From Bradyrhizobium yuanmingense (lineage in GTDB: Bacteria > Pseudomonadota > Alphaproteobacteria > Rhizobiales > Xanthobacteraceae): a stretch of DNA of 64,000 nucleotides. The stretch covers positions 62,001 through 126,000 of the forward strand of contig NZ_JARFML010000023.1 in the NCBI RefSeq assembly GCF_029167105.1, read 5' to 3'. This document shows, piece after piece, positions 46,990 to 54,870 of the stretch. The notes beneath the pieces were generated by a model that did not search any database, was not told the origin of the DNA, and worked only from the letters and a program-made list of their open reading frames with translations. The translations under genes were made by a program, and so were the position numbers. The stretch's first letter is position 1. Each line of letters opens with the position of its first letter.

Positions 46990-48093
46990 ATGCTGAAGCC
47001 GATGAGTGTGGTAAGAGAGGCCATCGTCGCCGACGCGGACGACGAAGTGGACGGTGCGATGGCTGACGGCGCAGCGGCGGAACGGGTCAATGACCGCGCC
47101 AAGGCAGGACGAAAAATCCTGCCCATCGTCGAGGGTCTCGTGCTCCTCGCGGCGCTGCTGGCGCCGCTGGTGCTGCAGGACTATCTCACGGTGTTCGCGA
47201 CGCGCGTGATCATCCTGGCGCTGTTTGCGCTGTCGTTCGACCTGGTCTGGGGCTATGCCGGCATCATGAGCTTCGGCCAGGCGCTGTTCTTCGGCTCGGC
47301 CGGCTATGGCGTCGCGCTGCTCGCGCGCGACCTCAACATCACCAACATCTTCCTGGTGCTGCCGGCGGGAACATTGATCGGCCTCACTTTCGCGCTGCTG
47401 CTCGGCGGCTTCCTGCTGCTGGGACGGCATCCCTCCAGCGTGATCTTCGTCTCGCTCGGCACGCTGACCGGCTCCTACGCCGCCGATCGCCTGGCGCGCG
47501 GCTGGTATTATCTCGGCGGCCAGAACGGCATCCCCTCGATCGCGCCGATGTCGCTCGGCGGTTACGACTTCACGGAGGGCCCGGCGTTCTACTATCTCGT
47601 GCTCGGCATCCTCGTCGTGGTCTACCTGCTCTGCCGCTTCCTGGTGCGCTCGCAATTCGGTCTGGCGCTCGCAGGCCTGCGCGAGAACGAGCAGCGCATC
47701 GCCTTCTTCGGCTACAAGGCGCAGCATCTCAAAGCCATCATCTTCACCATCGGCGGCGCCGTCGCAGGCCTCGCCGGCAGCCTCTACGCCTTCCACGAAG
47801 GCTTCGTCTGGCCCAACATGGTGGGCGTCGTGGTTTCGACCCAGGTCGTGCTCTACGTCCTGTTCGGCGGCTCCGGCACACTGATCGGCGCCGTCATCGG
47901 CGCTGTCATCGTCGAGGGCGTCAGCTTCTGGCTCTCGGACAATTACCGCGACATCTGGCCGATCATCCTTGGCCTGCTGCTCCTGCTCGTGATCCTATTC
48001 CGACCGCTCGGCCTGATCAGTTTTGTCCTTGGCGAGCGCGAACGGGTCGGCAGCTTCGGTGCCAAGCAAAAGGAGACGCGCAATGCTCCTTGA
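46990..48093 (+). CDS. branched-chain/urea-type ABC transporter permease (LivM/UrtC-like)
   Basis: This inner-membrane permease has about 367 residues. A hydrophilic N-terminal tail of some 45 residues precedes the first helix (LPIVEGLVLLAALLAPLVLQ). The LivM signature FDLVWGYAGIMSFGQALFFGSAGYG and the loop GLALAGLRENEQRIAFFGYKAQHLK are clear. The start is uncertain: the frame opens at a TTG (46930) inside the hairpin, and ATG codons occur at 46990 and 47002. I take 46990. The charged N-terminal tail is unusual for LivM proteins. Confidence 0.88.
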   Translation: MLKPMSVVREAIVADADDEVDGAMADGAAAERVNDRAKAGRKILPIVEGLVLLAALLAPLVLQDYLTVFATRVIILALFALSFDLVWGYAGIMSFGQALFFGSAGYGVALLARDLNITNIFLVLPAGTLIGLTFALLLGGFLLLGRHPSSVIFVSLGTLTGSYAADRLARGWYYLGGQNGIPSIAPMSLGGYDFTEGPAFYYLVLGILVVVYLLCRFLVRSQFGLALAGLRENEQRIAFFGYKAQHLKAIIFTIGGAVAGLAGSLYAFHEGFVWPNMVGVVVSTQVVLYVLFGGSGTLIGAVIGAVIVEGVSFWLSDNYRDIWPIILGLLLLLVILFRPLGLISFVLGERERVGSFGAKQKETRNAP

Positions 48094-48814
48094 AGCGGCC
48101 GGCATCAAGAAGGTCTTCGGCAAGCTCACCGCGCTCGACGGCGCAGCCCTCACGGTCGGCGAGAACGAGTTTCACGGCCTGATCGGCCCGAACGGCTCGG
48201 GCAAGAGCACGCTGATGAAGTGCATCGCCGGCGCCGAAGTGCCGACCCAAGGCAAAGTCTCCTTCGTCAACACCGACATCACCGCGTTCACGCCGACCGA
48301 ACGTGCGCGCGCCGGCATGAGCCTGAAATTCCAGATCACATCCGTGCTGCCGTCGCTGACGCTCTACGATAACATCCTGCTCGCGCTGCAGGCGCAGTCC
48401 TCGCTGTTCGACCTCGTGTTCTCGCGCACGCGCAGGTTCTTGCACGACCAGGTCATGACCATGCTGACGCAGTTCCGCCTCGCCGACCGCGCCTTCGATG
48501 CCGCCGCTGCGCTGTCGCACGGCCAGCAGCAATGGCTGGAGATCGCGATGGCGCTCGCCGGCAAGCCGAAGCTCCTATTGCTCGACGAGCCCACCGGCGG
48601 CATGAGCCTTGAAGAGCGCCGCGTCACCGGCGAGCTGCTGCAGCCGATCAAAAAACATTGCTCGCTGGTCATCGTCGAGCACGACCTCGATTTCATTCGC
48701 GACATCTGCGATCGCCTCACCGTGCTCGACCAGGGCAAGGTGCTGGCGTCTGGCACGGTGTCCGAGATCCAGGCCAACACATCCGTCCAGGAGATCTATC
48801 TGCGCCGTGCCTGA
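48083..48814 (+). CDS. branched-chain/urea-type ABC transporter ATP-binding protein (LivG/UrtD-like)
   Basis: This 243-residue ATPase has Walker A GPNGSGKST (near residue 35), a Q-loop in LKFQITSVLPSL, signature LSHGQQQWLE, Walker B LLLLDEPTGGM and the H-loop VEHD. The LSHGQQQWLEIAMAL signature is characteristic of the UrtD/amide group rather than classic LivG. ATG at 48083 has AAGGAG upstream; the longer frame from 48023 overlaps the permease and is unlikely. It overlaps the end of the permease gene by eleven bases. Confidence 0.93.
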   Translation: MLLEAAGIKKVFGKLTALDGAALTVGENEFHGLIGPNGSGKSTLMKCIAGAEVPTQGKVSFVNTDITAFTPTERARAGMSLKFQITSVLPSLTLYDNILLALQAQSSLFDLVFSRTRRFLHDQVMTMLTQFRLADRAFDAAAALSHGQQQWLEIAMALAGKPKLLLLDEPTGGMSLEERRVTGELLQPIKKHCSLVIVEHDLDFIRDICDRLTVLDQGKVLASGTVSEIQANTSVQEIYLRRA

Positions 48815-49502
48815 ATTTTTGGACATCAAGCATCTCGACGCCGGCTATGGCCGCAGCCAGGTCCTGTTCGACGTCAGCCTCGGCATTCCCTGGCGCGGCG
48901 GCGTTGCCGTGCTCGGCCGCAACGGTGCCGGCAAGACCACGCTGATGAAGACCATCGTCGGCGAGCTGCCGGCCTGGAAGGGCGAGGTCGCGTTCGACGG
49001 CCGCGACATCAGCCGCCGCGCCACCCAGGAGCGCGTGCGCGCCGGCATCGGCTACGTGCCGCAGGAGCATTCGGTATTCGCGCGCCTGTCGGTGCGCGAC
49101 AATCTCGCCGTCGGCTCGCTCGCGAGCAAGGATTCCTCGGCGATCGACCGCGTACTGGCCATCTTCCCAAAGCTCGGCCAGCGCCTCGACCAGCCCGCCG
49201 GCACGCTGTCCGGCGGCGAGCGCAAGATGCTTGCGATCGGCCGCGCCATGCTGGGCGACCCAAAACTGCTGCTGCTGGACGAGCCCACCGAAGGCGTCTG
49301 GATCGGCGTCATCGAGGAGATCACCGAGCGCCTGATCGAGCTCGCCAAGACCATCGCCGTCATCATCGTCGAGCAGCACCTCGACCTCGCGCTCCGCGTC
49401 GCCGACTACGCCTATGTGCTCGACCGCGGCCGCGTCGCGCTGCAGGGCGAGGCGGGCGAGGTGCGGGGCAAGCCGGAGCTGATGCGATATCTGGCGCCGT
49501 AG
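48807..49502 (+). CDS. branched-chain/urea-type ABC transporter ATP-binding protein (LivF/UrtE-like)
   Basis: This is the 231-residue second ATPase of the importer. It has Walker A GRNGAGKTT, the Q-loop in GYVPQEHSVF, signature LSGGERKMLAIGRAML, Walker B LLLLDEPTEGVWIGVIEEI and the H-loop VEQH. The EGVWIGVIEEI stretch after Walker B matches UrtE-like proteins. The GTG at 48807 lies inside the end of the preceding gene (8-base overlap), giving tight coupling. It ends the amide operon. Confidence 0.93.
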   Translation: MPEFLDIKHLDAGYGRSQVLFDVSLGIPWRGGVAVLGRNGAGKTTLMKTIVGELPAWKGEVAFDGRDISRRATQERVRAGIGYVPQEHSVFARLSVRDNLAVGSLASKDSSAIDRVLAIFPKLGQRLDQPAGTLSGGERKMLAIGRAMLGDPKLLLLDEPTEGVWIGVIEEITERLIELAKTIAVIIVEQHLDLALRVADYAYVLDRGRVALQGEAGEVRGKPELMRYLAP

Positions 49503-49535
49503 GGATATGGCCCTTCGCGCGAGCGGAGCGTGCGC

Positions 49536-49668
49536 CTCGTCCTTCGAGACGACCGCTTCGCGGTCTCCTCAGGATGAGGCTAGGCAGCCATTGGAGCCTG
49601 TTGAACCTGGCGCAGCACCCTCGATCCTCATTCTGAGGGCCCGCCAACGGCGGGCGTCTCGAAGGATG
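49536..49668. repeat. inverted pair of dispersed repeats
   Basis: A block with CTCGTCCTTCGAGACG, CCGC/GCGG and CTCAGGATGAGG at 49536-49579 recurs in reverse as CCTCATTCTGAGG, CCCGCC/GGCGGG and CGTCTCGAAGGATGG at 49625-49668. It resembles a very common palindromic repeat of Bradyrhizobium and relatives. It lies just after the last ABC gene, so it may terminate that operon. Confidence 0.7.
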
Positions 49669-49834
49669 GCCACAGGCGAGATCACGCCATATGCGATACC
49701 GCTGCCGCTTGACCGAGACTGGCCCGGCGCCCCGTCCGGCTCTTCAACTGTCAAACATCCGAACGTGACATCGCGATCCCGCGGCGCCGTTCGCCCGGGT
49801 TCTGCTTCACTCTCGCGCCCAAAAAATCGGAAGG

Positions 49835-49947
49835 GCGCAGGGAAGGCCGGGTACCGGCTGGCACCCACGAGCCCCTGTGCATGATGCGTAGTTTAGACGC
49901 TCACAGGGGTGACACAGGTGCAGCCCGATAACCGGCCTTCCCTGCGC
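49835..49947. ncRNA. three-tier nested hairpin element, possible structured RNA
   Basis: The outer arms at 49835-49850 and 49932-49947 are perfect 16-base inverted repeats. The middle arms GGCTGGCACC (49856-49865) and GGTGCAGCC (49917-49925) pair with one bulge. The inner arms CCCCTGTG (49872-49879) and CACAGGGG (49902-49909) pair perfectly. The loop is 49880-49901. The three tiers stack in register, as expected of a selected RNA or DNA fold. Strand and transcription are unknown; the ncRNA type is a hypothesis. Confidence 0.5.
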
Positions 49948-50357
49948 AGTGGTTTGACGGCTTATGTCGCGCTCTCCCCGGGGAGCGATGCACTATTGCC
50001 CCCGTCGCCTCGCGAGATCACTGATACGCGCCCTCCGGTAGGACGACGCGCACCACCACGAGACTTGACGTACAGACCCCGGACGTCAGGACCACACGAT
50101 TTTGCCGTACGCACCCTGCTTTGCCCCTCGGCTTCGCAAGGTATGGCAGCGCCTGTCGTACCGCGCCCGCTGATCGCTCACGGGGACTACCCGCCCTGCG
50201 ACCGCATCTGGCGCCAACGCCGCCCGCGTCCACCGCAACCCATCCCACGAACCGTGACGATCGCGACCCGCCCCTTCCGGAGGGATGAGATGGCGTGGAA
50301 GATAGGGTGTTTTGGGTGTTCGGGTAAAGCGAATTATTGCTATCCGAAGGGACCCGC

Positions 50358-51944
50358 CTACTTCACCGCCGAGAACCGGCTGTCGAACGAGTTCGACTGC
50401 ACCACCGGCGCGGCGCCGGACATCATCGGGGTATTGTCACCCGCGCCGTCGCTCACCGACGGCTTCAGCGCCGGACGCGTCGCGGCGAGGCGGGTGTCGG
50501 GCTTCGGCGGCTCGGCCGGCTTGGCGGCGACAGCGGCCGGCTTCGGCGTCTCCTTCGCCGCCTCCTTGGTCTTGTCACTCCCCGGCACGAAGCGGGTCAC
50601 GGCGGCCTTGAGTCGCGAGGCGGCCGTGGCCGGCGTCGTGGACGTCTGGGCGGCCGGGGGCACGGAGGCGGTGGCCTGCGGCGCCGGCGTGGTGGTCGCC
50701 GTGGTGTCGGCGCCGAATCCCATCTTGCGGCCGAGGTTGGAGAAGAAGCCGCCGGATTTCTCTTGAGACTTCTCGGCAGGCTGTGCCGAGGCGACGCGGG
50801 TGTTGGCGGCGGGCGCACTGACGGCAACCACCGGCTCTTCCCGCGGCGCCGGCGCGCTTGCCACCGCGTCGAGGTTCGGCTTGGGCGGGTTGACGTGGCC
50901 GGGGATTGTGCCCGGCGCCTTCGCCATGGCCAACATCTGCAGCGTGGTGCCTTCGGCGCTCTCGGACAGGCCCGTGGAGCCCTCCGGAATCTTGGCGGCG
51001 AACACCTTGTGCATGCCGCCGTCGATGCCGGTGTTCATCCGCGCCACCGGCGTGCCCTTGGCGACGAGCCTTGCGTATTCGCTTTCGTCCTTGGCCTGCT
51101 TCTCGCGCACGGCGCTGGCGATCTCCTCGGGGATCACATAGGCCGGGCACTTGGCGGAGGCGTCGAACACCGGATCGCGCTTGGCGTCGGCGGGCTTGGC
51201 GGCATCGAAGACGTACTTTTTCTCGCAGAAATCGACCTTCGGCTCCTGCCGCGTCACCTCGAAATGATCATAGCCTTCCTTGATCATCTTCCAGAACGGC
51301 ATGTTCGGATTGTTCCGGTGCCTGGCCATGTTCACCGGCGTCATCTTGAACGGATAGGCCTGCAGCTGGAACGCCTTCTGGCCGCCGAAGAAGGACTCGC
51401 GGCCGAGCGAATAGATCTCCGCGATCTGCTCGTCCGTCATCGCGTAGCAGCCGCGCGACGAACAGTCGCCGTGCACCATCAGCTGCGAGCCGGTGCGGCC
51501 CAGCGCCTTGTCGAACGCGTTCGGGTAGCCGGTGTTAAACGAGAGGTAATACGACGATTGCGGATTCATCTGGCTCGGATTGATCGAGTAGAATCCTTCC
51601 GGCGCCTGGCGGTCGCCTTCGCGCACCTTGGGGCCGAGATCGCCCGACCAGCGGCAGATTGGATAGGTCTTGAGCAGCGCGAACTGGCCAGAGCGGGTCT
51701 GCTTCCAGACCTCGAGCTCGGCCTCCTGCTTGAACAGGCGGACCAGGATCGGCGATTGCAGGTCCATGTCCTTCTCGGCCATCGCGGCGATCAGCTTCGG
51801 CGGCACCGGCTGATTGGCCTTGGCGTTGGTCGCGAGCGAGACCTGATCGGTGTTGCAGCCGGCGAGCAGACCGCCGGCCGTCATCAGCGCAACCGAGACC
51901 AAGAGCGCGCGAGCAAGCGAACGAGAAATCAAGATGGACCCCAC
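50358..51944 (-). CDS. L,D-transpeptidase (YkuD-type) lipoprotein with Ala/Pro-rich tail
   Basis: This 528-residue protein has a lipoprotein signal (LLAGC, Cys near residue 30). A YkuD L,D-transpeptidase catalytic region follows (about residues 55-190) with the hallmark HGDCSSRGCYAMTD, where the second Cys is the nucleophile. Such enzymes cross-link peptidoglycan or attach proteins to it. From about residue 330 the chain is low-complexity, rich in Ala, Pro, Thr and Lys, and likely disordered. The start is GTG at 51944; a TTG four codons in is an alternative. Confidence 0.9.
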   Translation of the reverse strand: MGSILISRSLARALLVSVALMTAGGLLAGCNTDQVSLATNAKANQPVPPKLIAAMAEKDMDLQSPILVRLFKQEAELEVWKQTRSGQFALLKTYPICRWSGDLGPKVREGDRQAPEGFYSINPSQMNPQSSYYLSFNTGYPNAFDKALGRTGSQLMVHGDCSSRGCYAMTDEQIAEIYSLGRESFFGGQKAFQLQAYPFKMTPVNMARHRNNPNMPFWKMIKEGYDHFEVTRQEPKVDFCEKKYVFDAAKPADAKRDPVFDASAKCPAYVIPEEIASAVREKQAKDESEYARLVAKGTPVARMNTGIDGGMHKVFAAKIPEGSTGLSESAEGTTLQMLAMAKAPGTIPGHVNPPKPNLDAVASAPAPREEPVVAVSAPAANTRVASAQPAEKSQEKSGGFFSNLGRKMGFGADTTATTTPAPQATASVPPAAQTSTTPATAASRLKAAVTRFVPGSDKTKEAAKETPKPAAVAAKPAEPPKPDTRLAATRPALKPSVSDGAGDNTPMMSGAAPVVQSNSFDSRFSAVK

Positions 51945-52397
51945 ACCGTGCCGGGCATTGAAGCGCGAACCCCAATTCTTCCGAAGCGCAATCCGACCGG
52001 AAAACCGACCCGCCGAGACGGGCCCGGTCAGACCCCGCTCCAGCGCTTATGCCCTGAAGCCATTGATTAAAATTCTAACCTCTGGGTCATGTGGTCGCAA
52101 CCCGAGCGGGGATCACGAGGGCGTTGGCCCAGTGGCATGGTCAACGAAGACTAAATGGACGCGACTTGGGACGGAACTTGGGCTTTCGGGCCGATCCGGA
52201 CTCAGATCGCCGATTTGGGCAAAAAAAGGGTTAAGGCGGGGTTACCGGGGGCTCTTCACCTCCCCCGCTTGCGGGGGAGGCCGGGAGGGGGCTCGCGCCG
52301 CATTGGGAGTGTCGCGAGAGGAGAGACCCTCTCCCCAACCCTCCCCCGCAGGCGGGGAGGGAGCGCACCGCCCTTCGCGGCGCCAAACTCGCCCCAA
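51945..52397. other. 453-base intergenic region with palindromes
   Basis: This region lies between accA (3-prime end) and the L,D-transpeptidase gene (5-prime end). CCTCCCCCGC (52259-52268) pairs perfectly with GCGGGGGAGG (52271-52280) around TT. A second hairpin, CCCTCCCC/GGGGAGGG, lies at 52339-52361. Both share the core of a rhizobial repeat, and they sit just downstream of accA, so they may terminate it. 51945-52250 should contain the transpeptidase promoter; I could not identify it with confidence. No gene is seen. Confidence 0.55.
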
Positions 52398-53360
52398 TCA
52401 GCCCAGTTTCCGGCCTATATCGAGGAATTTCTGCCGCCGCTGCTTGCGGATGGCATCCCCGTCGAAGTTCCGGAGCTCGTCGAAGGCCTTGGCGATGGCC
52501 TCGCCGGTGGTGGCGATCATGGCGGCGGGGTCGCGGTGGGCGCCGCCGACCGGCTCCTTCAGGATGGCGTCGATGACGCCGAAGCGGAGCATGTCCTGGG
52601 CGGTGATCTTCATGTTGTTGGCGGCTTCCTGCGCCTTGGTGCCGTCGCGCCAGAGGATGGAGGACGCCGCCTCCGGCGATATCACGCTGTAGATCGCGTG
52701 CTCGAGCATCAAGACCTTGTTGGCCGTGGTGATGGCGATGGCGCCGCCCGACATGCCCTCGCCGGTGATGATCGCGACATTGGGCACGGTCAGCGCCAGG
52801 CACGCATCGGTCGAGCGCGCGATCGCCTCGGCTTGTCCCCGCTCCTCGGCGCCGATGCCGGGATAGGCGCCTGCGGAATCGGCGAGCGACAGCACCGGCA
52901 GGCCGAACCGCTCGGCCATCTCCATCAGCCGCACGCATTTGCGATAGCCTTCCGGCCGCGCCATGCCGAAATTGTGCCGGATGCGGCTCTCGGTGGAATC
53001 GCCCTTTTCCTGGCCCATCACGCAGATCGGCTCACCGCGGAAGCGGCCGAAGCCGGCGACCAGCGCCTCGTCCTCGCCGAACTTGCGGTCGCCGGCCAGC
53101 GGGGTGAATTCGGTGATCAGGCCCTTGATGAAGTCGTTGAAATGCGGCCGCTGCGGATGCCGCGCCACAAGCGTCTTCTGCCAGGGCGTCAGGTTCGCAT
53201 AGAGGTCGGCCAGCGCCTGCGCCGCCTTGTCCTCGATCCGCCCGACCTCATCGCTGATGTCGGTGCCGGTGGCGGCGAGCGCGCGCAATTCATCGACCTT
53301 GGAGTCGAGCTCGGCGACGGGCTTTTCGAAGTCGAGGTAGCTGCGCATCTGGTCTTGCAT
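52398..53360 (-). CDS. accA: acetyl-CoA carboxylase carboxyltransferase subunit alpha
   Basis: AccA, with AccD, moves the carboxyl group from biotin to acetyl-CoA, making malonyl-CoA for fatty acid synthesis. The 320-residue protein starts MQDQMRSYLDFEKPVAELDSK. The crotonase-like core has RHPQRPHFNDFI, MGQEKGDSTESRIRHNFGMARPEGYRK, ADSAGAYPGIGAEERGQAEAI and GEGMSGGAIA, the oxyanion-hole and CoA-binding segments. A longer frame to 53468 lacks family similarity. No strong ribosome site is visible. AccD is not in the window, as usual. Confidence 0.96.
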   Translation of the reverse strand: MQDQMRSYLDFEKPVAELDSKVDELRALAATGTDISDEVGRIEDKAAQALADLYANLTPWQKTLVARHPQRPHFNDFIKGLITEFTPLAGDRKFGEDEALVAGFGRFRGEPICVMGQEKGDSTESRIRHNFGMARPEGYRKCVRLMEMAERFGLPVLSLADSAGAYPGIGAEERGQAEAIARSTDACLALTVPNVAIITGEGMSGGAIAITTANKVLMLEHAIYSVISPEAASSILWRDGTKAQEAANNMKITAQDMLRFGVIDAILKEPVGGAHRDPAAMIATTGEAIAKAFDELRNFDGDAIRKQRRQKFLDIGRKLG

Positions 53361-53575
53361 CAATTCAATATAGGGGGACGGGGCTTTAGAAGCGAAGCGA
53401 GTTGGGGTCGCGGAAAGAAGTGTAGCGTCTTCAATGGTTTGGCTTGTGCGCTCGTGGCGGCCGGCCAAATCAGTCGTAAGGCCCCGGCTCTTTCCGCGGA
53501 GATGTGGCCGAAGTCAAGGCGGTTTCATGGGCCGTCGCGGCTCTCGTGTCCCGGCACGAGACCCCTCAGCTATCG

Positions 53576-54532
53576 CTACTTCTCCGCCAGCGGGTGCAGG
53601 TCGCGCACCAGGCTCTTCAGCCGCTCCTCGACCACATGGGTATAGATCTGGGTCGTCGAGATGTCGGTGTGACCGAGCAGGGTCTGCACGATGCGCAGGT
53701 CCGCGCCGTTGTGCAGCAGATGGCTGGCAAAGGCGTGGCGCAGCACGTGCGGGGAGACCAGCCGGGCCTGCAAGCCGGACGCAGCCGCGAGCTCCTTGAG
53801 GTCGCGGGCAAAATGCTGGCGCGTCAGATGACCGCTCTCGCCGAACGAGGGGAACAGCCATTTCGAGGCGGCCACGCCGTTCTTCCTGTCGGCCTTTGCC
53901 GCGTCCGTCGCGGCGAGATAATCCGCCATGGCCTGCCGCGAGGCGTCGTTGAGCGGCACCAGCCTTTCCTTGTTGCCCTTGCCGCGCACCACGATCATGC
54001 GGGCGTCGCGCTTGGCCGCCGAGCGCGGCAGCGCCACCAGCTCGGAGACGCGCAGGCCCGTGGCGTAGAGCACCTCGAGCAGGCAATAGAGCCGCAAGGC
54101 ACGCAGCCGTTTCGAGGGCGAGGCGTCTTCCGCCTCGCTCAATTCCCTGGCGCGGCGGAGCATGCGGTCGACGTCCGCGATCGACAGCACTTTCGGCAGG
54201 CCGCGGCCGCGCTTCGGGCCTGACAGGATCGCGGCGGGATCGTCGCCGCGGATACGCTCGTTCAGCAGGAAACGGTAGAGGTGCCGGATCGCCGACAGGC
54301 GGCGGGCCACACTGGTGGATTTGAAGCCGCGGGTGTCGAGATCGGCGAGATAGTCGCGCAGCGTCTGGGTCTCGGCATCCACGAATGTATGGCCGACGCG
54401 GCCCAGAAATTCCGAGAAATCGCTGAGGTCGCGGCGGTAGGCATCGAGCGTGTTGGGGCCGGCGCCCTGTTCCGCGGCGAGCATGTCGAGGAACAGGCCG
54501 ATGAGCTTGGCGTCTGAGGGTTTGGCGGGCAT
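53576..54532 (-). CDS. xerD: site-specific tyrosine recombinase XerD
   Basis: XerD with XerC resolves chromosome dimers at dif during division. The 318-residue protein has a SAM-like N-terminal core-binding domain (FLDMLAAEQGAGPNTLDAYRRDL) and a C-terminal catalytic domain. The catalytic residues are visible: Arg in ATGLRVSEL, Lys in GKGNKERLVPL, HVLRHAFASHLL (His and Arg), LLGHTDISTTQIYTHV (His and nucleophile Tyr). It sits beside accA and aroKB in a core-gene setting, which favours XerD over a mobile-element integrase. Confidence 0.93.
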   Translation of the reverse strand: MPAKPSDAKLIGLFLDMLAAEQGAGPNTLDAYRRDLSDFSEFLGRVGHTFVDAETQTLRDYLADLDTRGFKSTSVARRLSAIRHLYRFLLNERIRGDDPAAILSGPKRGRGLPKVLSIADVDRMLRRARELSEAEDASPSKRLRALRLYCLLEVLYATGLRVSELVALPRSAAKRDARMIVVRGKGNKERLVPLNDASRQAMADYLAATDAAKADRKNGVAASKWLFPSFGESGHLTRQHFARDLKELAAASGLQARLVSPHVLRHAFASHLLHNGADLRIVQTLLGHTDISTTQIYTHVVEERLKSLVRDLHPLAEK

Positions 54533-54549
54533 GCCCGGGAGGCTAGCTC

Positions 54550-54696
54550 CTATTTCTTGAGAAATTTGTCCGGCGGGATCGTCACCGTCATCTCCCGCGG
54601 CTTCGGATTGACGAAGTTCGCCAGCGCGAAGAGCACGCCATAGACGATGCCGGCGATCACGGCGACGACCGTCAGGAAGCGGAACAGGCTCGGCAT
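54550..54696 (-). CDS. 48-residue single-pass membrane protein
   Basis: This small gene begins with ATG at 54696 and ends with TAG at 54550-54552. The product starts MPSLFRFLTVVAVIAGIVYG, giving one membrane helix (about residues 7-28). A short polar tail follows, NPKPREMTVTIPPDKFLKK, probably periplasmic, with a Pro-rich TVTIPPDKF motif. I recall similar short proteins next to xerD or aroK in Rhizobiales, but I have no named family. It starts 150 bases after the aroK promoter side, in the same direction as xerD, and ends 18 bases before xerD begins, so they may be co-transcribed. Confidence 0.7.
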   Translation of the reverse strand: MPSLFRFLTVVAVIAGIVYGVLFALANFVNPKPREMTVTIPPDKFLKK

Positions 54697-54870
54697 CGTT
54701 CTGGAGTCTCGGGTAGGGGCGCGGCAGCCAAATTAACCAATGAAATCATCCAACATGTTCGCCGTTTCGTGGCAAGAGTCCTCTGGCGAGGGCCCCCATG
54801 GGGTCGTATAGGTGGCCAAAGCCATGCCGCATCTGGCGGCAGTTCGAGCGAGATCCAGTCGAGCGAGACG

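Larger units (their letters stand above)
49503..50357. other. 855-base non-genic region with repeats and a large nested hairpin
   Basis: No convincing gene is seen between the ABC operon and the convergent L,D-transpeptidase gene. 49536-49668 holds an inverted pair of a CTCGTCCTTCGAGACG-type repeat. 49835-49947 holds a nested three-tier hairpin. 49950-50310 continues in GC-rich sequence with a GCTCTCCCC/GGGGAGC palindrome near 49970. Open frames in it have no ribosome site and atypical composition (very rich in Arg, Pro and Ser). I recall the whole block as similar to recurrent elements in Rhizobiales genomes. Confidence 0.65.

Noticed and set aside
45667..47796. 709-residue minus-strand open frame across the ABC genes
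   Set aside because: It is complementary to two clear transporter genes; its composition (His, Arg and Asp rich) is that of an antisense frame.
49507..50766. Open frames across the gene-free element annotated as possible proteins
   Set aside because: They are interrupted by stops in the hairpin loop, have no ribosome site and extremely Arg/Pro/Ser-rich content. They run into the antisense of the transpeptidase gene.
53576..54532. Phage or island integrase
   Set aside because: The tyrosine recombinase lies among accA, aroK and aroB, matches XerD in length and motifs, and has no attachment site, excisionase or phage genes near it.
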